DNA of 64,000 nt, from positions 2,553,770 through 2,617,769 of the forward strand of contig NZ_LR733520.1 of NCBI RefSeq assembly GCF_902506145.1, in the 5' to 3' direction. This DNA is from Burkholderia sp. 8Y. Lineage in GTDB: Bacteria; Pseudomonadota; Gammaproteobacteria; Burkholderiales; Burkholderiaceae. This document shows, one piece after another, positions 17,521 to 25,860 of the stretch. Made by a program: the position numbers and the translations under genes. A model generated the notes under the pieces. The model searched no databases. It was not told the DNA's origin and worked only from the letters and a program-made list of their open reading frames with translations. The stretch's first letter is position 1. The number at the start of each line of letters is the position of its first letter.

Positions 17521-18188
17521 CATGCGCGCGTCGCGGACTTCGACTTGAGCCACACAACCAGACGCCAGCCGAGCAACGCAATCACGATCGCGCCGTAGAT
17601 CTTCGGCAGTTCCAGATCGTGCTTGCCCGCCTTCATCCACCAGAAATGCAGGATGGCGAGCGCGGCGATCAGATATATCGTGCGATGCAGCGTCTGCCAG
17701 CGGCGGCCGAGCTTGCGCACCATCGCTTTGGGCGATGTGACGGCAAGCGGAATCAACAACAGGAACGCCGCGAATCCGACTGTGATGAACGGCCGCTTGC
17801 CGATGTCCTTCAGAATCTCCGCGACGTCGAACCACTTGTCGAACCAGAAATACGTCGTGAAATGCAGCGCGGCGTAAAAGAACGCAAAGAGACCGATCAT
17901 GCGGCGAAAGCGCACGAGCGCCGTCACGCCGGTCAGACGTCTCGCCGGCGTGATGGCGAGCGTGATGCACAGAAATACGAGCGTCCACAGGCCAGTCGAA
18001 CGCGTGATGAACTCGATCGGGTTCGCGCCCAGTCCGCCGTGCACGCCCGTCACGCAGAGCAGCACGATACGCGCAAGCGGATACAGCGCGGCAATGAACA
18101 CCGTGACCTTCGCCGGCGCGATCCAGCGCGGTCCCGCCTGGACGCGCGCACGCGGCCGCGCCGTTTTGATATCGGTTGCGCTCGGCAT
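17520..18188 (-). CDS. msrQ: MsrQ, heme-binding membrane subunit of periplasmic methionine sulfoxide reductase
   Basis: 222 aa from ATG 18188 (MPSATD). The upstream open frame lies inside msrP. Six membrane helices are seen in a ferric-reductase-like fold, including VTVFIAALYPLARIVLL, GLWTLVFLCITLAIT and RMIGLFAFFYAALHF. His residues in YAALHF, QTLHRTIYL and ILHFWW are candidate heme ligands. MsrQ passes electrons from the respiratory chain or flavin reductase to MsrP. It begins 2 nt after msrP ends, so the two are coupled. Confidence 0.93.
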   Translation of the reverse strand: MPSATDIKTARPRARVQAGPRWIAPAKVTVFIAALYPLARIVLLCVTGVHGGLGANPIEFITRSTGLWTLVFLCITLAITPARRLTGVTALVRFRRMIGLFAFFYAALHFTTYFWFDKWFDVAEILKDIGKRPFITVGFAAFLLLIPLAVTSPKAMVRKLGRRWQTLHRTIYLIAALAILHFWWMKAGKHDLELPKIYGAIVIALLGWRLVVWLKSKSATRA

Positions 18189-18190
18189 AT

Positions 18191-19180
18191 TCAGAAGTTC
18201 TTCTTGAGGTCCATGCCCTGATACAGCGACGCGACCTGATCGCCGTATCCGTTGAACATCAGCGTCTTGCGTTTGGGCGTGAAAAATCCGTCCTCGCCGA
18301 TACGCCGCTCCGTCGCCTGACTCCAGCGCGGATGATCCACGTTCGGGTTCACGTTCGAGTAGAAGCCGTATTCGTTGGGCGCGTACGTGTTCCAGCTCGT
18401 CGGCGGCTGCTTCTCCACGAAGCGGATCTTGACCAGCGACTTCGCGCTCTTGAAGCCGTATTTCCACGGCACGACGACGCGCACCGGCGCGCCGTTCTGG
18501 TTCGGCAGCACTTCACCGTAGAGACCGACGGTCAGCAGCGTGAGCGGGTTCATCGCTTCGTCCATGCGCAGGCCCTCGGAATACGGCCAGTCGAGGATCG
18601 GCGTGGACAGCCCCGGCATCTGTGAACGGTCCGCGAGCGTGATGAACTGCACGTACTTCGCGTTGCCCGTCGGCTCCGCGCGCTTGATCAGCTCCGACAG
18701 CGACACGCCGATCCACGGAATGACCATCGACCATCCTTCGACGCATCGCAGGCGGTAGACGCGCTCTTCGAGCGGCGCGATCTTGAGAATGTCGTCGATG
18801 TCGTAGACCTTCGGATTCTTGATCGCGCCTTCCACCGACACTTTCCACGGCCGCGGACGCAACGTGCCCGCGTGCTCGGCGGGATCGCCCTTGTCGGTGC
18901 CGAATTCGTAGAAGTTGTTGTACGTGGTGACGTCTTTGAGCGGCGTCGGTTTGTCGAGCGCGACGTACTTCGCATTGGTCTTCGCGGCGAGCTTCTGGCC
19001 CTTCGCGTCGGGCGATGTCAGCGTCGCGTGGGCGAGACCGCTCGCGCCGGCGAGTCCTGTCGCCGCGAACGCGCCGATGGAGCGCAGCGCGCGGCGGCGA
19101 TTCTCGAACACGTCGCGCGGCGTGATCTCATCGCGGGCGATGTCATCGCCATAAAGCGCGCCGTTACGTTTGATCCACAT
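18191..19180 (-). CDS. msrP: MsrP, periplasmic molybdopterin methionine sulfoxide reductase catalytic subunit
   Basis: 329 aa from ATG 19180 (MWIKRN), with AGGAG nine bases upstream; the in-frame extension to 19243 lacks such a site. A Tat signal is present (NRRRALRSIGAFAATGLAG). The sulfite-oxidase fold shows the molybdenum-ligand Cys in YRLRCVEGWSM. Family blocks are TYNNFYEFGTDK, PWKVSVEGAI and GAPVRVVVPWKYGFKS. It repairs oxidised methionine in periplasmic proteins with MsrQ as electron donor. Confidence 0.95.
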   Translation of the reverse strand: MWIKRNGALYGDDIARDEITPRDVFENRRRALRSIGAFAATGLAGASGLAHATLTSPDAKGQKLAAKTNAKYVALDKPTPLKDVTTYNNFYEFGTDKGDPAEHAGTLRPRPWKVSVEGAIKNPKVYDIDDILKIAPLEERVYRLRCVEGWSMVIPWIGVSLSELIKRAEPTGNAKYVQFITLADRSQMPGLSTPILDWPYSEGLRMDEAMNPLTLLTVGLYGEVLPNQNGAPVRVVVPWKYGFKSAKSLVKIRFVEKQPPTSWNTYAPNEYGFYSNVNPNVDHPRWSQATERRIGEDGFFTPKRKTLMFNGYGDQVASLYQGMDLKKNF

Positions 19181-19254
19181 GGAGCCGACTCCTTTGCTTT
19201 CGCGATACACAGGCAAACAGCAGAACCAGTGCCCGTATTCCACGCCGAAACGAA

Positions 19255-19290
19255 GAAAAACCGCCAGCGCGACGCATGGCGGTTTCTGTT
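19255..19290 (-). terminator. Terminator after ccsB
   Basis: A 9-bp stem (19258-19266 with 19277-19285) with a 10-nt loop; on the minus strand the hairpin is followed by a T-rich run. On the plus side the sequence continues CTGTTTTT, so it may work both ways. It separates ccsB from msrP. Confidence 0.75.
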
Positions 19291-19308
19291 TTTGCTATGC
19301 CGGCCGGC

Positions 19309-20511
19309 TCACAGCTTGCCGTAACTATGCAAGCCGGACAAAAACATGTTGACGCCGAGGAACGCGAACGTCGTCACGATCAGACCCGTAAGCGCCCACC
19401 ACGCCGCCGCCGCGCCGCGCAGGCCCTTCATCAGCCGCATGTGGAGCCACGCCGCGTAGTTGAGCCAGACGATCAACGCCCACGTTTCCTTCGGGTCCCA
19501 GCTCCAGTAGCCGCCCCACGCTTCCGCCGCCCACAGCGCGCCGAGAATCGTCGCAATGGTGAAGAACGCGAAGCCGACCGCGATCGACTTGTACATGACA
19601 TCGTCGAGGACTTCGAGCGACGGCAGGCGGTCGGCAAGAAAACCGCGCTGCTTCGCGAGATACGCGACCGACACCATCGCGGAAAGCGCGAAGCTGCCGT
19701 AACCGATGAAGTTCGCCGGCACGTGAATCTTCATCCACCAGCTTTGCAGCGCGGGCACGAGCGGCTGAATCTGCTGCGCATCGCGTGCAATCGAATACCA
19801 CATCAGAAAGCCGACGGCCGCGCTGATCACGAGCAAAACGAACGCGCCCATCTGCCGCGTCGCGTAATGCTGCTCGTAGTAGAGGTAGAACAGCGACGTG
19901 ATGAGGCAGAACAGCACGAACACTTCGTACAGGTTTGAGATAGGAATGTGGCCGACGTCGCTGCCGATCATGTACGACTCGTACCAGCGCACCATCATGC
20001 CGGTGAAGCCCATCAGCACCGCGACCCAGGTCATGCGCGAGCCGATCGCGCCGCCGGTCTGCGAGCGCGTGAGAAGCCCGATCCAATAGAAGAGCGTCGC
20101 GAGAATGAACAGCGCGCTCATCCAGAGAATCGCGGACTGGCTCGACAGAAAGTACTTGAGGAAGAAATTGGTATCGGCGCGCGCGAGGTCGTGCTGATAA
20201 AGCTGGATGGACAGCAGCGACATGACCGCGATCAGCGCGATCAGCAAGCGCACCGGCTTCCAGCGCCAGCCAAGCACGACGAAGGTTGGCACCGCGCCGA
20301 TCAGCACCGCCATGTCGTACACATTCATGTACTCGTGGTAGCGGTTCAACGCGAAACCCGCGCCCGCGACCATCGCGAGGGCGAACAGCCAGTCGAGCGC
20401 GCCCAGCTTGCGGAAGAACGGACGGTCGTCGAACACGGCGACATCGGGAAGGCTCGATGCCGGACGTTCCGTCTTGGCGGCGGCGTGGGAGGAAGTCTGT
20501 GTGAGGTCCAT
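19309..20511 (-). CDS. ccsB: CcsA/ResC-type cytochrome c biogenesis protein (System II heme channel)
   Basis: 400 aa from ATG 20511 (MDLTQ), 4 nt after the resB stop. About eight membrane helices. The WWD heme-handling motif is GGYWSWDPKETWALIVWLNYAAWLH near the C-terminus (shown in part as WSWDPKETWAL). External His residues are in NYAAWLH and WMKIHVPANF. Together with ResB it exports heme and ligates it to apocytochrome c in the periplasm. The name follows the beta-proteobacterial convention (ccsB = CcsA family). The Shine-Dalgarno is weak, which fits coupling to resB. Confidence 0.92.
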   Translation of the reverse strand: MDLTQTSSHAAAKTERPASSLPDVAVFDDRPFFRKLGALDWLFALAMVAGAGFALNRYHEYMNVYDMAVLIGAVPTFVVLGWRWKPVRLLIALIAVMSLLSIQLYQHDLARADTNFFLKYFLSSQSAILWMSALFILATLFYWIGLLTRSQTGGAIGSRMTWVAVLMGFTGMMVRWYESYMIGSDVGHIPISNLYEVFVLFCLITSLFYLYYEQHYATRQMGAFVLLVISAAVGFLMWYSIARDAQQIQPLVPALQSWWMKIHVPANFIGYGSFALSAMVSVAYLAKQRGFLADRLPSLEVLDDVMYKSIAVGFAFFTIATILGALWAAEAWGGYWSWDPKETWALIVWLNYAAWLHMRLMKGLRGAAAAWWALTGLIVTTFAFLGVNMFLSGLHSYGKL

Positions 20512-20515
20512 GATC

Positions 20516-22759
20516 TTACCGTGATGAAACGTCCGAGCTCTCGGCTTCGGATTGCGATTGCGGCGCGGCGGACGCCGGCGCATCGTGCGTGTGCTGCGTC
20601 GCCGCCGGATCGAGCGGCGAAGCGCCCAGCGCCGCGCCAACGGATGCACGCGTGCGCTCGAATTCCTTCTCGAAGTCCAGCGTCCGGCGCGCCGTGGACA
20701 TGGCCATCAGCACGCTCGCACCGCCTTGCCCTGAATCTTTGAGCCAGAACCAGAGCCGGCGTTCACGTACATAGAACATCGAGAAGATGCCGGCCACGAG
20801 CAGAAGGCTGCCAAGATACACCACTTTTTTACCCGGCGCGCGCGTCAACTGGAATACCGAGGCTTGCACCTGCTTGAAAGAGTCTAGTTGCAGGAAGACG
20901 GGAGAACCGTACAGAAAGCTGTCAGAAAGCGCGTTGATCGACGCCTGAACGAACGCCGTGTTCTTTTCGTCGATCTTCGCATCCGGCAAGCCATTCTGCT
21001 CGCGCGACAGTTGCCAGACGTCCCACATTGCGCCTTCCAGCATCCGCATGAGCAGCCCGGCGGCTTTTTCCTGCTCGCCCTTCGGCACGGATTTGTCGAT
21101 AAACGCGGCAATGCTCTGGAAGCCGCCGTTCAACTGACCATTCGCGCTCGCTGCACCGTTTTCGTCCGCGCCGGCGAAGAGGTTCAGCACCCGCAGCGCG
21201 CTTTCCTCCAGATGCTTCTGTAAGTCGGTGTTTTCCTGCGGCACCGAACGCATGGCAAACCGGTGCGCCGCAGCGGCGCGGGTCGCGGGCGCCTGAAGCG
21301 CGGCGCGAAGGTTCATCCACTGCTTGACCGAGCCTTGCTCATCAGCGGGAATGCGCAGATAGCGGAACGGATCGTTCGGGCTCACGCGCATGCCGGCCAG
21401 GAACATTCGCTGACCGCCGACATCGACCGGCAGCATGTAGTTGCTGTACTCGCGCGCCTGCCCGTCCGTGCCGCGCACCTTGTACTGCACCGACGGGCCG
21501 ATGTTGCGCAGGTCCGTCGGCTTCGACGTCTTCGCGCCGGAACCGAGGCGCTCGTCGAACGCATCGCGCAGCGTCTCTTTCTTGCCGACGCCGCGCGCGT
21601 CCGGCGCACCGCTGCCGTCCGTCATATTTTCGACGTTGATCGCGCGAAAATCCGTGAATTCCACTGTTTCGCCCAGCGCGCCCGCGAATTGCGCCGCGAT
21701 TGGCGCGGTGCCGCCGATCGTCCCGTTGAACGGCGCGGTCCTGGCGCTGTTGCCGGTCATCGGCCAGGCGGTCATTTCCAGCTTCGAGCCGCCGTCCTGA
21801 AAGCTCGATTGATAGATCGACACGCCGTCATACGTGAACGGCTTGTTCACTTCGACGCGCGCCGGAATGCGCTTGCCCGTCTTGTGATCGATCACGACGA
21901 TATCGCTCGCGAAGAGCTTCGGCATGCCGGTCGAGTAGTAATCGACGATGAACTTGTCGAGCTGAATGGAAAACGGCAGGTCCTGAATGATCGAGCCGTC
22001 CTGCTGATTCAGGATGGCCGTGCCGACGTACTGCCCTTCCGGCACCCACGCGTAGCCGCGAAACGTCGGATTCGACACCGAAAGGCGATGCTCGGCGGGA
22101 ATGTCGTTGATGACCGCGTTCGTGCTGACCGGCGTTTTGTTGAACAGCCACATTTGCAGCTTGATCGGCAGATTGCTGTCCAGCAGGCCGCCGATGCAGA
22201 TCACGACAATCGCGAGATGCGCCGAGATATAGCCGAGCTTCGTGAGCGTGCCGCGCTTGCCGGCGATCAGCGTCGCGCCGGTGTCGGTCTCGCGCCTGAC
22301 GAAGCGGTAGCCCATCTTCGCGCTGAGACGTTCCAGCGTCGCGGCGGTCTGCGCGCGGTCCGCGGCAACCACGAACTCGCCCTTGTGATGGAACGCGCGC
22401 AGACTGCCCTCGTGCACACGATCTTTCCAGTTCTTGATGTCCGCGATCATCTTCGGGCCGTTGCGCACGACGCACAGCGACACCGAAATCACGAGGAAGA
22501 CGAGAATCAGCATGAACCACCACGCGCTGTACACGTTGTAGAGGCTCACGCCGCGGAAGATGTCCGCCCAGAAAGGGCCGAACTGATTGACGTAGTTCGG
22601 GTACGGGTCTTCCTGGGTCAACACCGTCCCGATGATGCTTGCGATCGCCAGCACGACCAGCAAGGCGATGGCGAAGCGCATCGAACTCACGAGCTCGACG
22701 AAATGCCTCACGGCGCGACGGCTCGACTTCGACTGCAATCCCGATGTGGTGATGCTCAT
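20516..22759 (-). CDS. resB: ResB/Ccs1 cytochrome c biogenesis protein (System II)
   Basis: 747 aa; long, as in beta-proteobacteria. Start ATG 22759 has GGAG five bases upstream. N-terminal helices (SMRFAIALLVVLAIASIIGTVL and WWFMLILVFLVISVSLCVV) flank a loop; a third lies near AHLAIVVICIGGLLDSNL. A large periplasmic domain (about 200-640) precedes a last helix (VVYLGSLLLVAGIFSMFYV). The C-terminal 90 residues are cytoplasmic and Ala/Ser-rich. It keeps apocytochrome haem-binding cysteines reduced and forms the synthetase with CcsB. It is the first gene of resB-ccsB, placed just after a bidirectional terminator. Confidence 0.92.
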   Translation of the reverse strand: MSITTSGLQSKSSRRAVRHFVELVSSMRFAIALLVVLAIASIIGTVLTQEDPYPNYVNQFGPFWADIFRGVSLYNVYSAWWFMLILVFLVISVSLCVVRNGPKMIADIKNWKDRVHEGSLRAFHHKGEFVVAADRAQTAATLERLSAKMGYRFVRRETDTGATLIAGKRGTLTKLGYISAHLAIVVICIGGLLDSNLPIKLQMWLFNKTPVSTNAVINDIPAEHRLSVSNPTFRGYAWVPEGQYVGTAILNQQDGSIIQDLPFSIQLDKFIVDYYSTGMPKLFASDIVVIDHKTGKRIPARVEVNKPFTYDGVSIYQSSFQDGGSKLEMTAWPMTGNSARTAPFNGTIGGTAPIAAQFAGALGETVEFTDFRAINVENMTDGSGAPDARGVGKKETLRDAFDERLGSGAKTSKPTDLRNIGPSVQYKVRGTDGQAREYSNYMLPVDVGGQRMFLAGMRVSPNDPFRYLRIPADEQGSVKQWMNLRAALQAPATRAAAAHRFAMRSVPQENTDLQKHLEESALRVLNLFAGADENGAASANGQLNGGFQSIAAFIDKSVPKGEQEKAAGLLMRMLEGAMWDVWQLSREQNGLPDAKIDEKNTAFVQASINALSDSFLYGSPVFLQLDSFKQVQASVFQLTRAPGKKVVYLGSLLLVAGIFSMFYVRERRLWFWLKDSGQGGASVLMAMSTARRTLDFEKEFERTRASVGAALGASPLDPAATQHTHDAPASAAPQSQSEAESSDVSSR

Positions 22760-22778
22760 TCAAACTCCGGCTGACAGC

Positions 22779-22831
22779 AAAAAAGGGTGGAGACGTAAGC
22801 GGTCTGACTGACCGACGTCCCACCCTTTTTT
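22779..22831 (-). terminator. Bidirectional terminator between cytochrome c4 and resB
   Basis: A 12-bp perfect outer stem (22779-22790 with 22820-22831) has an A6 run on one side and T6 on the other, so it reads as a terminator on both strands. The 29-nt interior contains a second small inverted repeat. It ends the cytochrome c4 transcript 101 bp after its stop, so resB needs its own promoter. Confidence 0.8.
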
Positions 22832-22931
22832 CTTGTTTTCGCGCCTGCCTCTGCGGGCCGGCTTCGTACGTAGTATGGGCGATTCCCCGCGTTTTCGCTT
22901 TGCCGGGAACCGCTGGACGCTGCGTGCTGCG

Positions 22932-23594
22932 TTAGTGCAATCCGGCGGCGTAATCCGCTACCGCTTTCATTTCCGCTTCGTTCAGGCGCGACGCGATGGC
23001 GTGCATCGGTTCGCTGTTGTTGCGCGTGCCTTGCGCGAATGCGTTGAGTTGGGCGACGGTGTAATCGCCCCACTGCCACGACAGCCGCGGATACTGCACC
23101 GGGATGCCCATGCCCGTCGCGCCGTGACACGCGGCGCAGGCCGGCACGCCCTTGTCGGCGATGCCGCCACGGTAGATCTTCTGGCCGAGCGTGACGTCGT
23201 TTTTGTCGCGAGCGTAGTTGACCTTGGTCTTCTGAGACGCGAAGTACGCCGCCACGTTCACCATGTCCTGATCCGACAGCGCCCCGGCAATGCCCGTCAT
23301 GATCGGATTATTGCGCGCCGGCGCCTTCGCGCCCGGTTGCGTCTTGTAATCCTTCAATTGCTTGACGATGTAGTCGGCGTGCTGCCCCGCCAGCTTGGGA
23401 AACGCGGCGCCGGCGCTGTTGCCGTCCGCCGAATGACACGCGGCGCAAACCTGCGTGGCGATGGCCTGCCCTCTTGCCGCGTCCGGCTTGGCCGGCTGTG
23501 CGGCATCCGCCGCGTTCACTGAAACCGATACCGCTAATCCACCGAAAGCCGCCGCTGCCTGAAGCACTACCAGAGACCTGTACAGTCGGTTCAT
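22932..23594 (-). CDS. Cytochrome c4 family diheme cytochrome
   Basis: 220 aa from ATG 23594 (MNRLYR). A signal peptide is cleaved near VNAADA. Two heme-attachment motifs, both CAACH, lie about 100 residues apart (TQVCAACHSADG and VPACAACHGATG). Each is followed by a GxxFPKLAGQHADY- or YPRLSWQWGDY-type segment and a distal Met (PIMTGIAGALSDQD and PMHAIASRLNEAE). This is the two-domain c4 layout. It carries electrons in the periplasm to terminal oxidases. Its maturation would need the adjacent ResB/CcsB. Confidence 0.93.
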   Translation of the reverse strand: MNRLYRSLVVLQAAAAFGGLAVSVSVNAADAAQPAKPDAARGQAIATQVCAACHSADGNSAGAAFPKLAGQHADYIVKQLKDYKTQPGAKAPARNNPIMTGIAGALSDQDMVNVAAYFASQKTKVNYARDKNDVTLGQKIYRGGIADKGVPACAACHGATGMGIPVQYPRLSWQWGDYTVAQLNAFAQGTRNNSEPMHAIASRLNEAEMKAVADYAAGLH

Positions 23595-23776
23595 TCGCGT
23601 ACCCTGTTTTTCGTCTTGTGAGAATGTGAGGTTCTGCAAAAAACGACGGCTGCCGGACACGGCCGCAAGTACCCGAACGAAAGGGCTCAAAAGATGCCCT
23701 GAAACTGTCTCGCTCCTTGATGGCTGGCGCTTGCGGCCTGGGTCTTGCGCCCCTGCGGGTCTTTAAAAATCCGTCG

Positions 23777-23788
23777 TATTGTACAATA
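23777..23788. promoter_or_regulatory. 12-bp perfect palindrome in the cytochrome c4 / engB divergent spacer
   Basis: TATTGTACAATA is a perfect palindrome in the 296-bp spacer (23595-23890) between the divergent cytochrome c4 and engB genes. It contains TACAAT on both strands, which could serve as a -10 box in either direction or as a small operator. No clear -35 partner is seen. Nothing else in this spacer is recognisable to me. Confidence 0.35.
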
Positions 23789-23890
23789 ACCCGCTACACG
23801 CAAAGACGCCAGTCGGGGCATGCCCAGTATTGCCGGGGTTCTCCAGGCTTCGAGTCAACGCCGCTCTCCCGCGCCCTCCTTCTCCCGCCA

Positions 23891-24544
23891 ATGTCATTTC
23901 TGCTCCATCAAGCCCGCTTCTTCACCACGGTCAACCATCTGCGCGATCTGCCGCCGACGCCGCAGCCGGAAATCGCATTCGCGGGCCGCTCGAACGCCGG
24001 CAAGTCGACGGCAATCAACGTGCTGTGCAATCAAAAACGCCTCGCGTTCGCCAGTAAGACGCCGGGGCGCACGCAGCACATCAACTATTTCTCGGTCGGA
24101 CCGGAAGCCGCGCCGGTCGCGCATCTGGTCGATTTGCCGGGCTATGGCTACGCGGAAGTGCCGGGTGCCGCGAAGGCGCACTGGCAGCAGTTGCTCTCCA
24201 CGTATCTTCAGAGCCGGGCGCAACTGCGCGGCATGATCCTGATGATGGATTCGCGCCGTCCGCTGACGGAGCTGGATCGCATCATGGTCGACTGGTTCGC
24301 GCCGACCGGCAAGCCGATCCACGCGCTGCTAACGAAGTGCGACAAATTGACGCGACAAGAGATGACCAACGCGCTGCGCGCGACGCAGAAGGCGTTTGGC
24401 GAATACAAGGCGGCGGGATATCGCGGCGAATTAAGCGTGCAGCTCTTTTCGGCGCTCAAACGCACGGGCCTCGACGAAGCGCACGAACTGATCGAAAGCT
24501 GGCTGACGCCTGCGGAAGCGGCATCGGAAGATGAAGCTGGATGA
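23891..24544 (+). CDS. engB: Ribosome biogenesis GTPase EngB (YsxC/YihA)
   Basis: 217 aa from ATG 23891 (MSFLLHQARFF), the usual N-terminus; the frame is open further up but that part has no family similarity. GTPase motifs: G1 GRSNAGKST, G2 around TPGRTQHINYF, G3 DLPGYGYA, G4 TKCD, G5 in FSALKRTG. It is needed for late large-subunit assembly. It is divergent from the cytochrome c4 gene and upstream of hemB. Confidence 0.94.
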   Translation: MSFLLHQARFFTTVNHLRDLPPTPQPEIAFAGRSNAGKSTAINVLCNQKRLAFASKTPGRTQHINYFSVGPEAAPVAHLVDLPGYGYAEVPGAAKAHWQQLLSTYLQSRAQLRGMILMMDSRRPLTELDRIMVDWFAPTGKPIHALLTKCDKLTRQEMTNALRATQKAFGEYKAAGYRGELSVQLFSALKRTGLDEAHELIESWLTPAEAASEDEAG

Positions 24545-24575
24545 TCGCTTGATGGCAGCAGACGTGTGAGCGGGA

Positions 24576-24603
24576 TAAAAAAACCCGCCGCATGACGGCG
24601 GGT
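24576..24603 (-). terminator. Minus-strand terminator-like hairpin between engB and hemB
   Basis: An 8-bp stem (24583-24590 with 24596-24603), 5-nt loop. The T-run exists only when read on the minus strand (A8 at 24576-24583). Both flanking genes are on the plus strand, so it is oriented to stop antisense transcription; on the plus strand it would be a plain hairpin after engB. Confidence 0.5.
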
Positions 24604-24804
24604 GAACAGCCTTATCGAATAACGACAGGCACCCGCTCAGGGAGGAGAAGCGGGGAGCGCGGCGCGAGCGCCTTGCCCGCTGGCTATGATATACCATTGT
24701 CTCGAAACGCTTCCGAAACGCTCGCCGGCTTGTCCAGCATGGCTTTGCGCCGCACACCGCGCGTTTTGGATCTCCCCCTGAAGCACGTCAATTTGAGTCG
24801 AGCC

Positions 24805-25803
24805 ATGAGTTTCTATCCTCATCATCGCCCGCGCCGCATGCGCCGCGATGACTTCTCGCGCCGTCTGATGCGCGAGAACATCCTCACCACGAACGACCTC
24901 ATTTTTCCGGTATTCATCGTCGAAGGCACGAATGTGCGTCAGGCGGTGCCGTCGATGCCCGGCGTCGAACGCACGTCCGTCGATTTGCTGATGAAGGTCG
25001 CGGAGCAATGCGTCGAATTAGGCGTGCCGGTGATTTCGCTCTTTCCTGCCATCGAGCCGTCGCTCAAGACACCCGATGGCCGCGAGGCAACCAATCCGGA
25101 CGGTCTAATTCCCCGCGCGGTGCGTGAACTGAAGAAGAACTTCCCGATGCTCGGCGTGCTCACCGACGTGGCGCTCGATCCGTACACGAGCCACGGCCAG
25201 GACGGCGTGCTCGACGAAGAAGGCCACGTGAAGAACGACGAAACGAGCGAAATTCTCGTCGACCAGGCGCGCACGCAGGCGGAAGCGGGCGTGGATATCG
25301 TCGCGCCGTCGGACATGATGGACGGTCGTATCGGCGCGATCCGCGAGATGCTGGAGAGCGACGGCCACATTCACACGCGCATCATGGCGTATGCCGCGAA
25401 GTACGCGTCGGCGTTCTACGGCCCGTTCCGCGACGCGGTCGGCTCGGCGGCCAATCTCGGCAAGGGCAACAAGATGACGTATCAGATGGACCCGTCCAAC
25501 TCCGACGAAGCCATGCGCGAAGTCCGCATGGATATCGAGGAAGGCGCGGACATGGTGATGGTCAAGCCGGGCATGCCGTATCTCGATATCGTGTGGCGCG
25601 TGAAAGAAGAATTCCGCTTTCCGACGTACGCCTATCAGGTCAGCGGCGAATACGCGATGATCAAGGCCGCTACGCAGAACGGCTGGCTCGATCACGACAA
25701 GGCGATGATGGAATCGCTGCTGGCGTTCAAGCGCGCGGGCGCCGATGGCGTGCTGACGTACTTCGCGCTCGACGCTGCGCGGATCCTGCGGGCGTCGAAG
25801 TAA
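24805..25803 (+). CDS. hemB: Delta-aminolevulinic acid dehydratase (porphobilinogen synthase) HemB
   Basis: 332 aa from ATG 24805 (MSFYPHHRPRRMRR). It joins two 5-aminolevulinate molecules to porphobilinogen. Catalytic lysines are in MVMVKPGMPYLD and in MAYAAKYASAFYGPFR. The metal region is DVALDPYTSHGQDG, with Asp where zinc-type enzymes have Cys. This indicates a magnesium-type HemB that does not depend on zinc. It feeds heme to the cytochrome genes nearby. A bidirectional terminator follows. Confidence 0.95.
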   Translation: MSFYPHHRPRRMRRDDFSRRLMRENILTTNDLIFPVFIVEGTNVRQAVPSMPGVERTSVDLLMKVAEQCVELGVPVISLFPAIEPSLKTPDGREATNPDGLIPRAVRELKKNFPMLGVLTDVALDPYTSHGQDGVLDEEGHVKNDETSEILVDQARTQAEAGVDIVAPSDMMDGRIGAIREMLESDGHIHTRIMAYAAKYASAFYGPFRDAVGSAANLGKGNKMTYQMDPSNSDEAMREVRMDIEEGADMVMVKPGMPYLDIVWRVKEEFRFPTYAYQVSGEYAMIKAATQNGWLDHDKAMMESLLAFKRAGADGVLTYFALDAARILRASK

Positions 25804-25824
25804 CGCTGCGTGGGTTAGCAGGAA

Positions 25825-25860
25825 AAAAGGGCGATGCGTTTGCGCATCGCCCTTTTCTTT
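25825..25860 (+). terminator. Bidirectional terminator between hemB and dsbD
   Basis: A perfect 14-bp stem (25825-25838 with 25843-25856), TTTG loop, with A-runs and T-runs on the two sides. It can end both the hemB transcript and the convergent dsbD transcript. Confidence 0.9.
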
